Assembly (NCBI RefSeq): GCF_019393635.1
Contig: NC_057866.1
Coordinates: 4,242,223 to 4,306,222 of the forward strand
Origin: Dromiciops gliroides
Taxonomy: Eukaryota; Chordata; Mammalia; Microbiotheria; Microbiotheriidae
Length of the DNA stretch: 64,000 nt
Reading direction: 5' to 3'
Position numbers and translations under genes: made by a program. Of this stretch, positions 1 through 10,375 are shown one piece after another; the stretch's first letter is position 1; each line of letters opens with the position of its first letter. Below the pieces are notes generated by a model that did no database searches, was not told the DNA's origin, and was given only the letters and a program-made list of their open reading frames with translations.

Positions 1-221
1 TTTTAGCCTCTGAAACAAGAGGCTATCAGCCATAATGTATATGTATGTGTGTGTGTATACATATTTATTTGTATGGAGTATTAGTAACTAACATTTTCAT
101 TGCAGTTAAAAATTTGTTACGACTTTCCATGCCTCATTTGACCCTCACAACAACCCCAGGAGGAAGATACTACAGGCTAAAGCAGAAGGAGGAGAATAAC
201 TCAACTTTATACAACTCTTGA

Positions 222-345
222 CAAAGATCCACTTGAGGAGGAAATGGCAAACCACTCCAGTCTTTTTGCCAAGAAAACCCCACAGACAAGTACATGAGTG
301 AACAACTGAGCAACAGCAATATAACTCTGAAGCTCAAAGTTATGC
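222..345 (+). repeat. SINE 3' tail of RTE/BovB type, degenerate
   Basis: The stretch GGAAATGGCAAACCACTCCA followed by GCCAAGAAAACCCC is the tail seen on several longer SINEs in this window (24.9, 32.0, 37.0 and 61.0 kb). The SINE head is not recognisable here. The tail is known to resemble RTE/BovB LINE 3' ends. Confidence 0.6.
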
Positions 346-359
346 TGACAGCAACAATG

Positions 360-612
360 GCAGCTGGGTGGCACAGCAGATCAAGCACTGGGTCTCGAGT
401 TGGGCAGACCTGAGCTCAAACCTCGCCTCAGAGACTTATTAGCTGTGTGACTCTGGGTGAGTCACTTAACTCCTGTTCATCCCAGTTTCCTCATCTGTAA
501 AGTGGAACTCATCATAGCGGCTACCTCCCACATCTGTTGTGAGGATCAAATGGATATTTGTAAAGCACTTAGACACTGCCTGAAATAGAAGTTCTATATA
601 AATGTTAGCTAC
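360..612 (+). repeat. MIR-type CORE-SINE, near full length
   Basis: A tRNA-like head (GTGGCACAGCAGATCAAGCA), the core AGCTGTGTGACTCTGGGTGA, then the L2-like tail CCTCATCTGTAAAGTGGAA and TTGTGAGGATCAAATG, ending in TAAATGTTAGCTACTATTATT. This head-core-tail order defines MIR. Divergence indicates an old insertion. Confidence 0.85.
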
Positions 613-621
613 TATTATTTG

Positions 622-770
622 AGAAAGGATTATTGCCCCCAGTTTACAAGTAAAAAAATGAGGCCCAGAAAATTGAAGTGACTTGCCTCAATTCAGACAA
701 TTAATGTCAGAGCCAGGATTTGGGTCCAAGTTTTTCCCAACTCTAAGTCAAGAATTCTTTCCATAATAAC
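622..770 (-). repeat. MIR fragment
   Basis: Reverse-strand MIR signature: an ATGAGGCCCAGAAAATTGAA-like segment, then GTGACTTGCC, ending near AGAGCCAGGATTTGGGTCC. Strongly diverged. Confidence 0.6.
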
Positions 771-1195
771 CACCATCAATCGGAAGCACCACCAGCATCA
801 CTGCTGCTGATCAACCCAAGAAAAAGAGACCGTTCCAGATTGAAAGCATGAGCAAAAGCTGGGAAGGAGGCAATCTCAGAACATGTTAAAGGGGTGGGAA
901 TATAGACAATTAGCCTGAACATATAACATGTGTAAAAGGGAGTAATATGAGATAACGATGGAAAAGGTAGATGGTGCCAGACACTGCCGGGCCTTGAATG
1001 TCAGGCTGAGAAGATGTGGGGACTCACTGATGGCATCATCAGATCAATACATAACTACCCTCCAAATCTTCACAGTTCATGTATGGGTGTGAAGTAATTA
1101 GGGAGTATAGCAGAGTCACAGCGGGCTGGCCTCAGAATAAGGAATCCCTGGATTTGTCAGGTCTATAGACCTATCTCTTGGGTCAATAGACCCTC
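771..1195. other. Unassigned sequence
   Basis: No repeat family, RNA gene or coding pattern was recognised. Ordinary unique or very old sequence. Confidence 0.5.
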
Positions 1196-1385
1196 CCTCA
1201 CCCATGATTTGAACTTTTTCTGTCCATCTCACTTTACAGATGAGGAAACTGAGGCAAATGAAGTTAAGTGACTTGCCGAAGGCTACACAACTAGTAAATG
1301 GCTGAGGCCAGATTTGAACTCAGGAAAATGACTCTTCCTGACTCCAGGCTTGGCACTGCCATCTCCTTCCCAATCTTTCTATGCC
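1196..1385 (-). repeat. MIR
   Basis: Reads CTTTACAGATGAGGAAACTG, GTTAAGTGACTTGCC, CAGATTTGAACTCAGGAA and CTTCCTGACTCCAGGC in order. These are the reverse complement of MIR tail, core and tRNA-like head. Confidence 0.8.
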
Positions 1386-1894
1386 AACCTAGTACATATC
1401 CCACTTTGAAAGCCAATAAACTCTTGCTGGCTTACAGACATCAATTGGTATCCCTGGTGAGAGAACTCACTAGTGGGGACTAACAAACTGTATTTAAAAG
1501 ACCCCCTCCCAACTCCCAAGGGTTAGCTAAAACTCTGAAGGCTAAGTAGCCAGCAGCCTGCCGAGGATTAAGCCTATCAATGAGATTGGGGGTTGGGAGA
1601 GTAACTCCAGAGTGGTCTATTCCTTGTGACCCTGAATCAGCCGGGTGAGGCTGAACCAGGGCTTCTCAAACTCCAAATCCATTGTTCCTTGCATTGTATG
1701 CACCGCCTTCGTCTTCTGTCACTCTTGCTAGTGAGTCCCTTCAAGCCAACCCAAATATGAATGCTTTTTACAAGATTCTTGGCAAGTGGACATCCAGTCA
1801 AAGCTTGAAGGTCGCCCGTGAAGAGGAGCCCAGTGCCTCCCGAAGCAGGAGTGCCTTTCACCTTGGGATGGCTGCAATTGTTATGAAGCTTACT
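1386..1894. other. Unassigned sequence
   Basis: Contains two overlapping opposite-strand open frames (about 71 and 96 codons) with no family resemblance. No repeat recognised. Confidence 0.45.
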
Positions 1895-2160
1895 TGACTT
1901 TGGGATCTGGAGCCAGAGGATCTGCATTCAAATTATTACTCTAACACTACCTGCATGACTGTGAGCAAGCCGTGGACCAAGCAGCAGCGTCCTCATCTGT
2001 AAAATAAATAAATGAGAGGAAATGACCTCTCCAGTCCCCTCCGTCTCCAAATCCATGAGCATGTGATCCTAAGCTTCTTCAGCTGCTGAGCCTCAGTTTC
2101 CCCAGCTACAGAATGGGAGTGCTCCTAGGTGCATTTAATACACATGAAAGCCCTTTGGAA
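1895..2160 (+). repeat. MIR copies, diverged
   Basis: GATCTGGAGCCAGAGGATCT resembles the MIR head. CTCATCTGTAAAATAAATAA and GAGCCTCAGTTTCCCCAG are MIR tail segments. The order suggests one or two overlapping old copies. Confidence 0.55.
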
Positions 2161-2697
2161 ACAGTAGCTCTGATGTCTCAGGTGCCATCCTGCTCTCATT
2201 CTTGGGGATGCTGAGGGATGCTTGGTGGTCCTTAGGATGCAATGGGAGTGATGACCCACTCCTGTCAAAGGGAGCCAACCCCATAGCCCTTGATTGGCAC
2301 CTGATGTCCAATGACAGCTTCAGGCAGCTTCTCTCTCAGGCCAGGTGGTAACATCAGGGTTCTCACCCCAAACAAACATGCTCTTTCTCTTGGGACCTTT
2401 GGTTTCCTGAGGCCATAGAAGGAGCCCCAGTTGGAGAGCCTGGGAGTGTGGGCTCAAGCCCTGGGTCCTTCTAGTGGGATTTCACTCATTTCACCACTCT
2501 AGGTCCCTCTGCTCTCACCCCCCTGTGCCTCCAAGCAGAGCCCTAATGTACTAGATCAGTGGCCCTCTCCCTGGCCCCCTGGCATTGAACTACTGCTAGG
2601 GAAGAGCAAAACAGTTGCTCTGTTTTGAGTGGGTTGGCAACAGATGGCTGCAGGAAGTGATTAAGTACTTTATTATCCTGGCTGATAGAAATAATAA
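2161..2697. other. Unassigned sequence
   Basis: GC-moderate sequence without a recognisable repeat or gene. Confidence 0.45.
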
Positions 2698-2945
2698 TGT
2701 TTAGCATATATTAAGAGCTTTTCATTTTCCAAGCATCTTACAAACTAATTAATCCCCACATCACCCTCAGAAATAGGAGCTGTTAGCAGGGCACTGATGC
2801 TCATCAGGCTTGTGGGTCTGGTAGCCATGGATTAGCACTAATTGTCATGAATAATAAGAATGCTGATTCCCTCTGAGGAAGGTGGTGTAAGGATTATGAT
2901 CCTCCACTTAAGGATAAAGAAACTGAAGCTCAGAGAGGCCCCCCT
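2698..2945 (-). repeat. MIR fragment
   Basis: A reverse-strand MIR tail (AAGCATCTTACAAACTAATT, ATCACCCTCAGAAATAGGAG) with a later GATAAAGAAACTGAAGCTCA block. The middle is poorly matched, so it may be two fragments. Confidence 0.5.
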
Positions 2946-2974
2946 CCATGGGTCAGAGTGTACTCCCTTCCCCA

Positions 2975-3075
2975 TAGAACTGAAACTCCTTGAGAGCAGG
3001 GATCATTCCACTTTTGTTATATCCCCAGCACTTGGCCCATAGTAGGTGCTTAAGAAATGCTATTGGATTGTTTGG
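2975..3075 (+). repeat. L2-type LINE 3' end
   Basis: CTCCTTGAGAGCAGGGATCA, then ATCCCCAGCACTTGGCCCAT and AGTAGGTGCTTAAGAAATGC. This is the characteristic end of L2-type LINEs. Confidence 0.65.
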
Positions 3076-3084
3076 TCAGAGTTC

Positions 3085-3460
3085 TTCTGCTTGGTCCCAG
3101 AGGGCAGAACTGACAGGCCACCAAGATCGAAAGAAGGGCTGCCTAGAGCTGTCATTAGATATTGGGTGCCAATCAAGGGCTATGGGATGGGGTCCATTTG
3201 GCAGAGGTGGGTTGTCACTTTCATTGAACCTGAGGAGCAGAGTTAAAAAGGGCAAGTTGCAGAGCTGAGGACAAGGAAAGACTTTCTTATACTTTATAGG
3301 TTACCCAAATTGGCACGAACTGCTTTATGGAAAAAGGAGTTATTAGTAAAATCAAAGGGTGTAAGATGTGCTATAGAGTAGATTCTGTGTGGAGTAAAGA
3401 ATGAGAGGAGGTGACTTCTCAGAGCCCTTCCAGCTCTAAGGTTCCATTCTTAGAACCAGT
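3085..3460 (+). repeat. Possible CR1/L3 LINE fragment, degenerate
   Basis: CAGAGGGCAGAACTGACAGG and GGGCAAGTTGCAGAGCTGAG resemble the 3' UTR of CR1/L3 copies at 11.7 and 35.5 kb. TTCCAGCTCTAAGGTTCCAT matches their end. Alignment by eye is weak in the middle. Confidence 0.35.
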
Positions 3461-4029
3461 TGACCAACCCCACACCTTTTGCTGACAAGTTGGGTCCCCA
3501 CAATTGGGCTCCTATATCTGTTTGGATTCCTGAGGGCTTGGAGTATCTTTCCTAATTCTATAGAACATGAGCCTCCACTTATATTTTTCCTCCATTGATA
3601 TCACTGACATCAATTAGTTGGCTGTCAATTAGTTTTTAGAAAGGTGTAGTTATTAAGATGACATGGCTAGAAGAAAACATTACCTCCAATGGTTTGCGAC
3701 ACTCCTCAGTATGTGGAGAGTTGGGGGCAAAGTGGGCTCAAGCTTAGACAATCCATGTGACAACAAGTAACTAACACAAGCTCTCTGATGTCCTTTCACA
3801 GGAGTCTTGAAGAGATTTCCCTGAGGTGCAGTGCAGCTTTCTTTCTGGCTTCCTTGTAGAGCCTTAAATCTTACTTTTCTCATCGCAATCAGAATCTTCT
3901 CAGCTCTCATTCTTGCTATTGCTTCCAGTCTCTGTTGTCCCAAGAATGATTTGGGGATATCAAAGGAACGACATGAAGTTCCAAATCTTCCTTACCCTTC
4001 TAAGGTCCTTCTTTTTCCAGGAAGATTGC
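3461..4029. other. Unassigned sequence
   Basis: AT-rich unique-looking sequence. No coding, RNA or repeat signature recognised. Confidence 0.45.
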
Positions 4030-4052
4030 GGGGGGGGGGGGGGGGGGGGGGG
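4030..4052 (+). repeat. G23 mononucleotide run
   Basis: Twenty-three consecutive G, then C and GGGG. The run makes glycine-rich reading frames in neighbouring phases, which are artefacts. Length is prone to sequencing error. Confidence 0.9.
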
Positions 4053-4379
4053 CGGGGAGACTGAGACTCTCCCCTCTAAAATGGTGCTTCTTAGGAGTTT
4101 GATGTGAATGTTCTCTCCTGGATCACTGCTTACAATTTATATTGGCCCCAGAACATATAACCAAATTGAGCCAATCTGAACAGAAGTCCTTCAATATCTG
4201 TGGAGGTGTCTAGGCCTTTAGTATTAGAGTTAGCAGTAAATATTTAGTAAACAACTGAGATGTATTCTTAGCTGATAAATATATCTAGGCTAAGAGGAAT
4301 GGAAAGATTTATATCCCACCTCCAGTTTTAATTTTTTCTGTTCAAATCTACTAGAGTATGTTTGGCCAAGTCTATAGTC

Positions 4380-4446
4380 TAAAGTGAGGTAATATTTGTA
4401 AAGCATAGTGCCTAAAAAGTAGTAGGAATTCAATAAATTCTTATTT
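4380..4446 (+). repeat. L2/MIR 3' end fragment
   Basis: GTGCCTAAAAAGTAGTAGGA then ATTCAATAAATTCTTA matches the usual L2/MIR terminal region. It ends directly before the CCCTT array. Confidence 0.5.
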
Positions 4447-4470
4447 CCTAACTTCTTCCTCCTTTCCTTC

Positions 4471-4795
4471 CCCTTCCCTTCCCTTCCCTTCCCTTCCCTT
4501 CCCTTCCCTTCCCTTCCCTTCCCTTCCCTTCCCTTCCCTTCCCTTCCCTTCCCTTCCCTTCCCTTCCCTTCCCTTCCCTTCCCTTCCCTTCCCTTCCCTT
4601 CCCTTCCCTTCCCTTCCCTTCCCTTCCCTTCCCTTCCCTTCCCTTCCCTTCCCTTCCCTTCCCTTCCCTTCCCTTCCCTTCCCTTCCCTTCCCTTCCCTT
4701 CCCTTCCCTTCCCTTCCCTTCCCTTCCCTTCCCTTCCCTTCCCTTCCCTTCCCTTCCCTTCCCTTCCCTTCCCTTCCCTTCCCTTCCCTTCCCTT
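4471..4795 (-). repeat. Perfect (AAGGG)65 pentanucleotide array, CCCTT on the plus strand
   Basis: By direct count, 65 uninterrupted copies of CCCTT (325 bp) with no sequence variation. Imperfect pyrimidine-rich sequence flanks both sides. The long Gly-Lys-Arg-Glu repeat frames on the minus strand come only from translating the array. The G-rich strand has the spacing needed for G-quadruplexes. Confidence 0.97.
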
Positions 4796-4830
4796 CCTCC
4801 CTTCCTGTCTTTCTTCCAAATCCTTCCTTC

Positions 4831-5219
4831 ATATTTATAGCAGTTCTTTTTTTTGTGGTGCCTAAGAATTGGAAATTAAAGGAATGCCCATCAATTGGGG
4901 AATAGCTAAATGATTGGTGGTAGATGATTATAATAGAATATCATAGTGCTATAAGAAATGGCAAGCAGGATGATTTCAGAAAGATCTGGAAAGACTTATA
5001 TGCATAATGAAGTGAATAGAACCAGGAGAACATTGTGCATAGTGACAACAATATTATTCAATAAAGAACTGTGAATGACTTACCTATTCTCAGCAATGAC
5101 AAGATAATCCTAAAGGACTAATGATGAAGCATGCTATCCACCTCCAAAGAAAGAAGTGATACTGATTGAACACAGACTGGTGCATACTATTTTCATTTGA
5201 TTTCTTTCATTTTTTTTTA
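4831..5219 (+). mobile_element. L1 3' part (end of ORF2 and 3' UTR), left half
   Basis: Starts ATATTTATAGCAG and continues with the marsupial L1 string ATGCCCATCAATTGGGGAAT, then a degraded match to the ORF2 end and the GAACCAGGAGAACATTGTGC block. It is interrupted by a reverse-strand L1 and resumes near 5796. Compare the continuous copy of the same subfamily at 34.9 kb. Confidence 0.8.
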
Positions 5220-5795
5220 GTTTTCTTTTTTAATTAATTAATTTATTTATTTAGAATTTTCCTTGTTACATGTAAAAAGAAATTTTTGGTTTGGTTTTTG
5301 TTTTTGTCTTGGCAGGGCAATTAGGGTTACGTGACTTGCCCAGGGTCACACAGCTAGTAAGTGTCAAGTGTCTGAGACTGGATTTGAACCCAGGTATTCC
5401 TGAATCCAGGGCCAGCGCTTTACCACTGTGCCATATAGCTGCTCCCCAAATCGATTTTTAAAACTTTGTTTTCCAAATTATCTTCCTCCCTCCCTCCCCC
5501 CTTAAGAACTCAAGCAATTCAATGTAAGTTATACATGTGCAGTCATGCAAAACATTTCCACATTAGTCTGGTTGTGAAAGAAAACAAACAAAAAACTTTA
5601 GAAAGACAAACTAACAAAAAAAAATATACTTCGGTCTATATTCACAAGTCCTTCTGACAGCATCCTGATCTCATCCCACAATTTGTTCAGTCATTCTCCA
5701 ATTGATGGGCATCACCCCAATTTCAAAGTCAACTTTTAAAAAATCTCTTTTAGGATACCAATGTAGTAGTGGTATTGCTAGGTCAAAGTGTATGC
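5220..5795 (-). mobile_element. L1 3' end inserted in opposite orientation
   Basis: The plus strand begins with a T/A-rich stretch (the reverse of a poly-A tail), then CCTTGTTACATGTAAAAAGA, a pyrimidine-rich tract, AAAACATTTCCACATTAGTC, TTGTTCAGTCATTCTCCAAT and GTAGTAGTGGTATTGCTAGG. These are the L1 3' UTR and ORF2 end read backwards. It splits the plus-strand L1 around it and carries a SINE. Confidence 0.8.
5290..5447 (-). mobile_element. tRNA-derived SINE inside the reverse L1
   Basis: GTGACTTGCCCAGGGTCACA, CAGCTAGTAAGTGTCAAGTG and CTGAATCCAGGGCCAGCGCT, ending near ATAGCTGCTCCCC, are the reverse complement of the window's common SINE. The T-rich left end is its A-rich tail. No clear TSD. 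Confidence 0.85.
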
Positions 5796-5955
5796 ATGAC
5801 TAATATAGTAATGTTTTACATAATTGCACATGTAAAACCTATATCTGATTGCTTACTGCCTCATCTCAGGTAGGGGGAGTGGAAGAAGGGGAGGAGGGAT
5901 AGAACTTGGGACTCAAAACTTTAAATAAAAAATGTTTGTCATAAAAAAAGAAACA
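5796..5955 (+). mobile_element. L1 3' UTR, right half of the split copy
   Basis: ATGTTTTACATAATTGCACA, CCTATATCTGATTGCTTACT and a purine-rich tract, then AAATAAAAAATG and a poly-A. It aligns with 35.10-35.23 kb and completes the L1 that starts at 4831. Confidence 0.8.
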
Positions 5956-7071
5956 AATGAATCCTGAATTCAAAATGTAATGGAAATAACATATTTAGAA
6001 GAACTAACACCCATATAGTTCTCGACTTTTTCAAAAATTATATGTATTTCTTTTTTTGTGGAATAAAACAAGCATTTCCATAACAAAGTATAATAAGAAA
6101 AAGATGAATGCACATGAAACTGCACATCTATTATGTACAACTTCCTATTCCTTTTAAATATATAATAAAGTCATCTTGTAAAAATATCCTTCCTTCAGTG
6201 ACTTGAAGTGCCTTTTTTTAAAAATGCTTTCCCCAGTGCTGTGTACCAAAGAATCTCAGGAAAAGTCCATGTGGTACAGATCATAACTAAATCTGGTAAT
6301 TAATATTTCCGCATATTTACAAATGGTGATACAACTTAACAAGTAAATATTATTTTACACACTTCTATTAGGTTAACTGCCTGTCTTGATGTTTGCAAAA
6401 GGCCTTCCTCGACCCCAAACAATAAAGAAACAGGAAAATAAAATAAAACTTCCCTCTCAAAGAGCAAGTCTGTTCTTTTTCAGAGTCCCCTGATCATGAG
6501 GGATTCTCCACATCATGACTAAGGACCTGGACCAACCATAAAATGCAATGCTTGCCTTTGGTGCTGGGAAGTGCTGGCAAACTCAATCCATCCCTCCTCT
6601 GGCTTTATACTCACATAGAGTATTTTAATGGGCTCCTGAAACAGCAAAGGATGCCCGCATTTCTCTCCATGGATCTCTAAAACTCAGCACCTCTAACTGG
6701 GGTTCTCCTCAAAATATCCAGGTCTCCCTTTCTACATGGGGCACACCAAAATGTTTGAGGTCCTTGCAGCCAGAAATCATGCCCAATTTTCTCCTGGAAT
6801 GTCTGAAATGTGTAAGGAATCCAAACAAAGTTGGCAAAATCTATGGCATTTTTCTCTTTTTGTTTCAAATGACAATTGTAGAGCAATCAATAAACAGCTA
6901 TGCCATCACTCAGTAGGGAGAGAGCAGGGGGAGCATCTTGAGGACTCTAGCAAAATCACTGGCAGGAGCTGTTTCTATAGGTGCTCTCTCAGCTGGAGGC
7001 CACTTTCCCTGGGCCGTGCATGTACTGGGAAGGGAGGGTGGCAGACACTGGGAGTAATTGTTTGTACCAAC
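5956..7071. other. Unassigned, possible old repeat near 6040-6215
   Basis: The stretch with AAGCATTTCCATAACAAAGT and TGAAACTGCACATCTATTAT resembles a sequence I associate with dispersed marsupial repeats, but I cannot name the family. The rest shows nothing recognisable. Confidence 0.35.
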
Positions 7072-7726
7072 TGTGGGGACCAAATTTAATATGTAGAGAG
7101 TTAATTGGGTGGCTTGCCTTAATATTGAGGTTCAGAAAACAATGAGGGACCTCTAGGTCCATAACTCCCTCCCCTCTGAACTGCCCTTTTGGATATTTCT
7201 CCCAGGCCAATAAGAAAGGAGACTAACAGCCTCTTTTCCACAAATGAATCAGGTTTTATTAATGGGAATAAAATACACAGCAAAGTTGAAGTTAATAAAG
7301 TCAAAGACAAGGGAATAGGGAAAAAGAAAAATGGATAGTCCCCCTAACTATAACAAAAATCCTGTACAATCCCCAAACTCTATTCCAACTCAGCTAATTT
7401 CAAAGAGGCGGGCTTATTAACTCACCATCTGGGGTCCGTAGATTCAATGGGAAAACAGCTATGCAGTCAGGGCCCAGTGGAGAAACTGCCAGGAAAAACC
7501 TCTCTCGTCTGCTCCCGCCAGTTCACCCGACTGGAAGAAAACTGACTCCAGAAAGAGACTGAGCTCCCCTCAGCAAGCATTTACTCTCCCTCCCCCAAAA
7601 GGGGAGGTCCTTCAAACTGCCTGGGGAGAGTGGTTTCTCCTGCTGACATCAGCAGCATATGTCACTCAGGACAGGACAAGTGTGGCCCATCCCAATCAGT
7701 CTGCCAAATTCCATTATTTTACCACA
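7072..7726 (-). mobile_element. Solo ERV LTR (5' type beta, 3' type Y)
   Basis: Begins TGTGGGGACC and ends TTTTACCACA on the plus strand. Read on the minus strand it runs TGTGGTAAAATAATGG ... AATAAAACCTG ... CCCCACA, so the poly-A signal sets the orientation. The flanks CAAC and CAAA fit a 4-bp TSD with one difference. No internal retroviral region adjoins. Moderately old. Confidence 0.85.
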
Positions 7727-7824
7727 CAAACAAACATACCCATCACCTGATTCAATGCCCTTTGGTGTTACCCTTTACTCTCCCCTGTGTCTGGTACTTT
7801 AAAAAATGTTTCTTACATTGTTAC

Positions 7825-8290
7825 ACTCACACTCACTCCCTATATCCAATTCGTAGCCAAATCTTGTCATTTCAGACTGTGGCACTTCTCTTGCGTGCCC
7901 CCTTCTGTCTTCAGACACTGCCATCCCCCTGGTGCAGAGCCTCCTCTCCTGATGCCTGGACTATTGTAGGAACTGCTGGGAGGGGGGTGGTGGGGAATGC
8001 CTGCCTCAGGTATCTCCCCTCTCCAGTTTAGCCTCCATTCAGCCACCAAAGTGATCTTCCCAAAGTGAAGGTCTGACCATGTCACTCCCTTACTCAGTAA
8101 GCTTCAGTAGCTCCTGATGACCTTCAGGATCAAATACAGAATCTTCCATGTGGCTTTTAAAGATTTTCACCAACTAACCCCCTCTTCCCTTTCTAGTCTT
8201 CTCCCCCCACACACTTTGTGATCCAGTGGCACCAGCCTCCTTGCTACTCCTCCCACAGGATAGTCCATATTTAATAGGTGGAACTGCACT
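7825..8290 (+). repeat. L2-type LINE, 3' part of RT reading frame
   Basis: TATATCCAATTCGTAGCCAA, GCCACCAAAGTGATCTTCCC, AGGTCTGACCATGTCACTCC and CTTCAGGATCAAATACAGAA follow the order of the L2 C-terminal region (the remembered consensus reads SDHVTPLL then RIKYK). Frames are broken. An old copy. Confidence 0.75.
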
Positions 8291-8316
8291 AAGACTTTGG
8301 GAACACCCTATATATC

Positions 8317-8465
8317 ATATAGACATATATTTGTGTGTCATTATATCCTTTATTAGAATGTAAGATGTGTATATATGTATGTATGTATGTATGCCTAGCA
8401 CAGTGGCTGGCACATAGTAGGCATTTTATTTAATAACCTACAGTCATAGATCCATATATCTTGAG
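8317..8465 (+). repeat. L2 3' end with a short (TATG)n stretch
   Basis: ATTAGAATGTAAGATGTG then GCCTAGCACAGTGGCTGGCA and CATAGTAGGC match L2 3' ends. A run of TATG repeats lies in the middle. Confidence 0.65.
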
Positions 8466-8589
8466 GGACTCCCTTAGATCCTTAAGTGATTTAAGCAGCA
8501 ACAACAAATCATAACATTTCAGTCTGGGAAGGAACCTCAGAGCTCAAGTAATCTACTCCCACCCCAATACCATCATTGTCTGTACATAA

Positions 8590-9045
8590 AGTACAAACCC
8601 CTGTTAGTCAGAGCCCTTCTGAATCTGGGTCCAACCCATGTTTCTAGGCAGATCGAAGTCACAGCCCCTTACATGTCCCATGCCCACACCACTCTAGGCT
8701 CTATACTGTTCCTGGAACTTGACATTCCATCTCCCTTGTCTGGTCTGCACCTTTGCCCAGGCTGGCCCTATGTGAGTAATGCCCTCTCTCTTTCTCTCCA
8801 CCTCTTGGAGCTCCCAGCTCCCATCAAGGCTCCACCCAATAGCCACCTCCTTCAAGAGGTTTTTCCTGATTCCCCCAGCTGTTAGCACCCCTTCCCGATC
8901 ACTGGGTACTGATTTTGTATGTGTCCCATAAGTTATTTATCATGTTGTATCTCACAAGTAGAATACAGGCCGCATGAAGGAAGGAGCTATGTCCTTTTTG
9001 TTTCCTATCTGCAATACCCCGCACACAGTAGGGACTTAAGAAGAA
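8590..9045 (+). repeat. L2-type LINE, second copy
   Basis: CTCTAGGCTCTATACTGTTC, CCTTTGCCCAGGCTGGCCCT, CACCTCCTTCAAGAGGTTTT and CGCACACAGTAGGGACTTAA follow L2 order to its 3' end. It overlaps in consensus position with the previous copy, so it is separate. Confidence 0.65.
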
Positions 9046-9450
9046 TGTGCTAATTGTGCATGAACCAAGTAGCCACAGCAGTAAGCCCTCCTCCTTCATT
9101 TCAACAGAGCCCACTGCCTGGGGACAAGCAGCCTTGTGTCAGGGTCTCTGGGGGTGATGACTGGCTAACCCATTGTGAGCTCCATGTGCATGGTTCTACA
9201 TGAGCCTGCTGATTAGTGTACCAATGATCTGAGCTACATAATGATGTCTGTGGGCTGCATCTGTAGCTGCCAAGGGCTGTGTACTCTGATTATATGCTCT
9301 ATTAAGTTGCCTTCTGCAGAGGTTTTACCTGGGTCGTTCATTAGAATAAGGTCTGATACACACAGTGTGGCTGGACAAAGGAACTAACAAATGTTGTACA
9401 AATGTGTTACAGTTTACCCACTTACAAATAGTTAAATATGCCCTATGTAC
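9046..9450. other. Unique-looking, possible conserved noncoding sequence
   Basis: Roughly 9130-9350 lacks repeat signatures and is rich in homeodomain-like ATTA/TAAT and CATGTGCATGG-like words. GTAC at 9447-9450 is the left TSD of the adjoining LTR. Confidence 0.35.
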
Positions 9451-9950
9451 TGTGAGATTTAAAATTGGATATTAGATCATAAATCTCCCCTCTTTAACCT
9501 TTCCCTTAATTTATCTCCCAGACTAGTAAATGGAAGAAGCTTCTGGTTTTAGTCACAAGGTGATGTTGATTAGAAGGATAGGAAAGTAGAAACACAATAC
9601 AAATCGTCTTAAGTCTAAGCTTAGTCTATATTCCGTATAAAACTCACCAAAACCGAAGGCCACCTTTGGGGAGAGAGAGAGACCGTGTCAAGCATGTGCT
9701 GCTGCTAACCGCGAGCCGGGCCCAGTCGAAACTCTCATCAGTATCAGCCTGTGCAGCGCAGTCAGGAGACCAGCAGAGCAGGAAAAAAGCCCCACTTCCA
9801 TTCTCTCCTTGCCTTTTAAGCTTGCACCCCAGAAGTCGAGTGCGTAGCTCATGTCGTTGGTCTCCTCCCCGAAAGGGTGGTCCTTCAAAAACTGGCATCT
9901 TTCAGTTATCCTAACCGACTGATAAAAAACTTTCATATTTTTTTACCACA
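9451..9950 (-). mobile_element. Solo ERV LTR, 500 bp, with TSD GTAC
   Basis: The plus strand begins TGTGAGATTT and ends TTTACCACA, with GTAC duplicated on both sides (9447-9450 and 9951-9954). The GGTCCTTCAAAAACTG block near its right end is shared with the 7.1 and 28.4 kb LTRs, so it is a diverged relative on the minus strand. It retains several CpGs. Confidence 0.8.
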
Positions 9951-10019
9951 GTACAAAAAATATAAGAAAGACCCCCTTTGTGAAACTAAGATGAAAACAT
10001 AACACAATTATATACTAAA

Positions 10020-10100
10020 GTCCTGGACTTGGGGTCAAAAAGATATGGATTTGAATCTCAGCTCTGATATTAGCTGTGTGCCTTTGGGCAGGATAGTTTT
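10020..10100 (+). repeat. MIR head fragment
   Basis: TCCTGGACTTGGGGTCAAAA, GGATTTGAATCTCAGCTCTG and TAGCTGTGTGCCTTTGGGCA match the MIR tRNA-like head and core. Confidence 0.7.
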
Positions 10101-10164
10101 CTTCTTTTATAAAACTCCTGAATGTTTCCCATTGACTCACCAGTCAGAAGAGGTGTCTGAAAGG

Positions 10165-10275
10165 CTACAGATGACCCAAGATCTGTTGTGTTATGTCTAG
10201 TCTAGATACCACATTGAGGAAGGACATCTGGAAAGTATACAGAGAAAGGCAACAGGAAGGCAGAGGGTCGTGCAT
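10165..10275 (+). repeat. CR1/L3 LINE fragment
   Basis: ATACCACATTGAGGAAGGAC and AGAGAAAGGCAACAGGAAGG match the CR1 segment encoding the end of the reverse transcriptase, as in the better copy at 35.5 kb. Confidence 0.5.
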
Positions 10276-10299
10276 TTAACATCCTATGAAGATTTGGGG

Positions 10300-10360
10300 T
10301 CGGGTCCTCCTGGATTCAAGGTGGGTGCTTTGTCCACTGTGTCTCCTAGCTGCCCAATGA
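10300..10360 (-). repeat. SINE head fragment
   Basis: TCCTCCTGGATTCAAGGTGG, GTGCTTTGTCCACTGTG and CTCCTAGCTGCCC are the reverse complement of the SINE head. Confidence 0.6.
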
Positions 10361-10375
10361 TGACATCTTTAGGGT

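Noticed and set aside
4290-4832. Long minus-strand frames of repeating Gly-Lys-Arg-Glu (180 and 123 codons)
   Set aside because: They only translate the (AAGGG)65 array, whose 5-base unit keeps every frame open.
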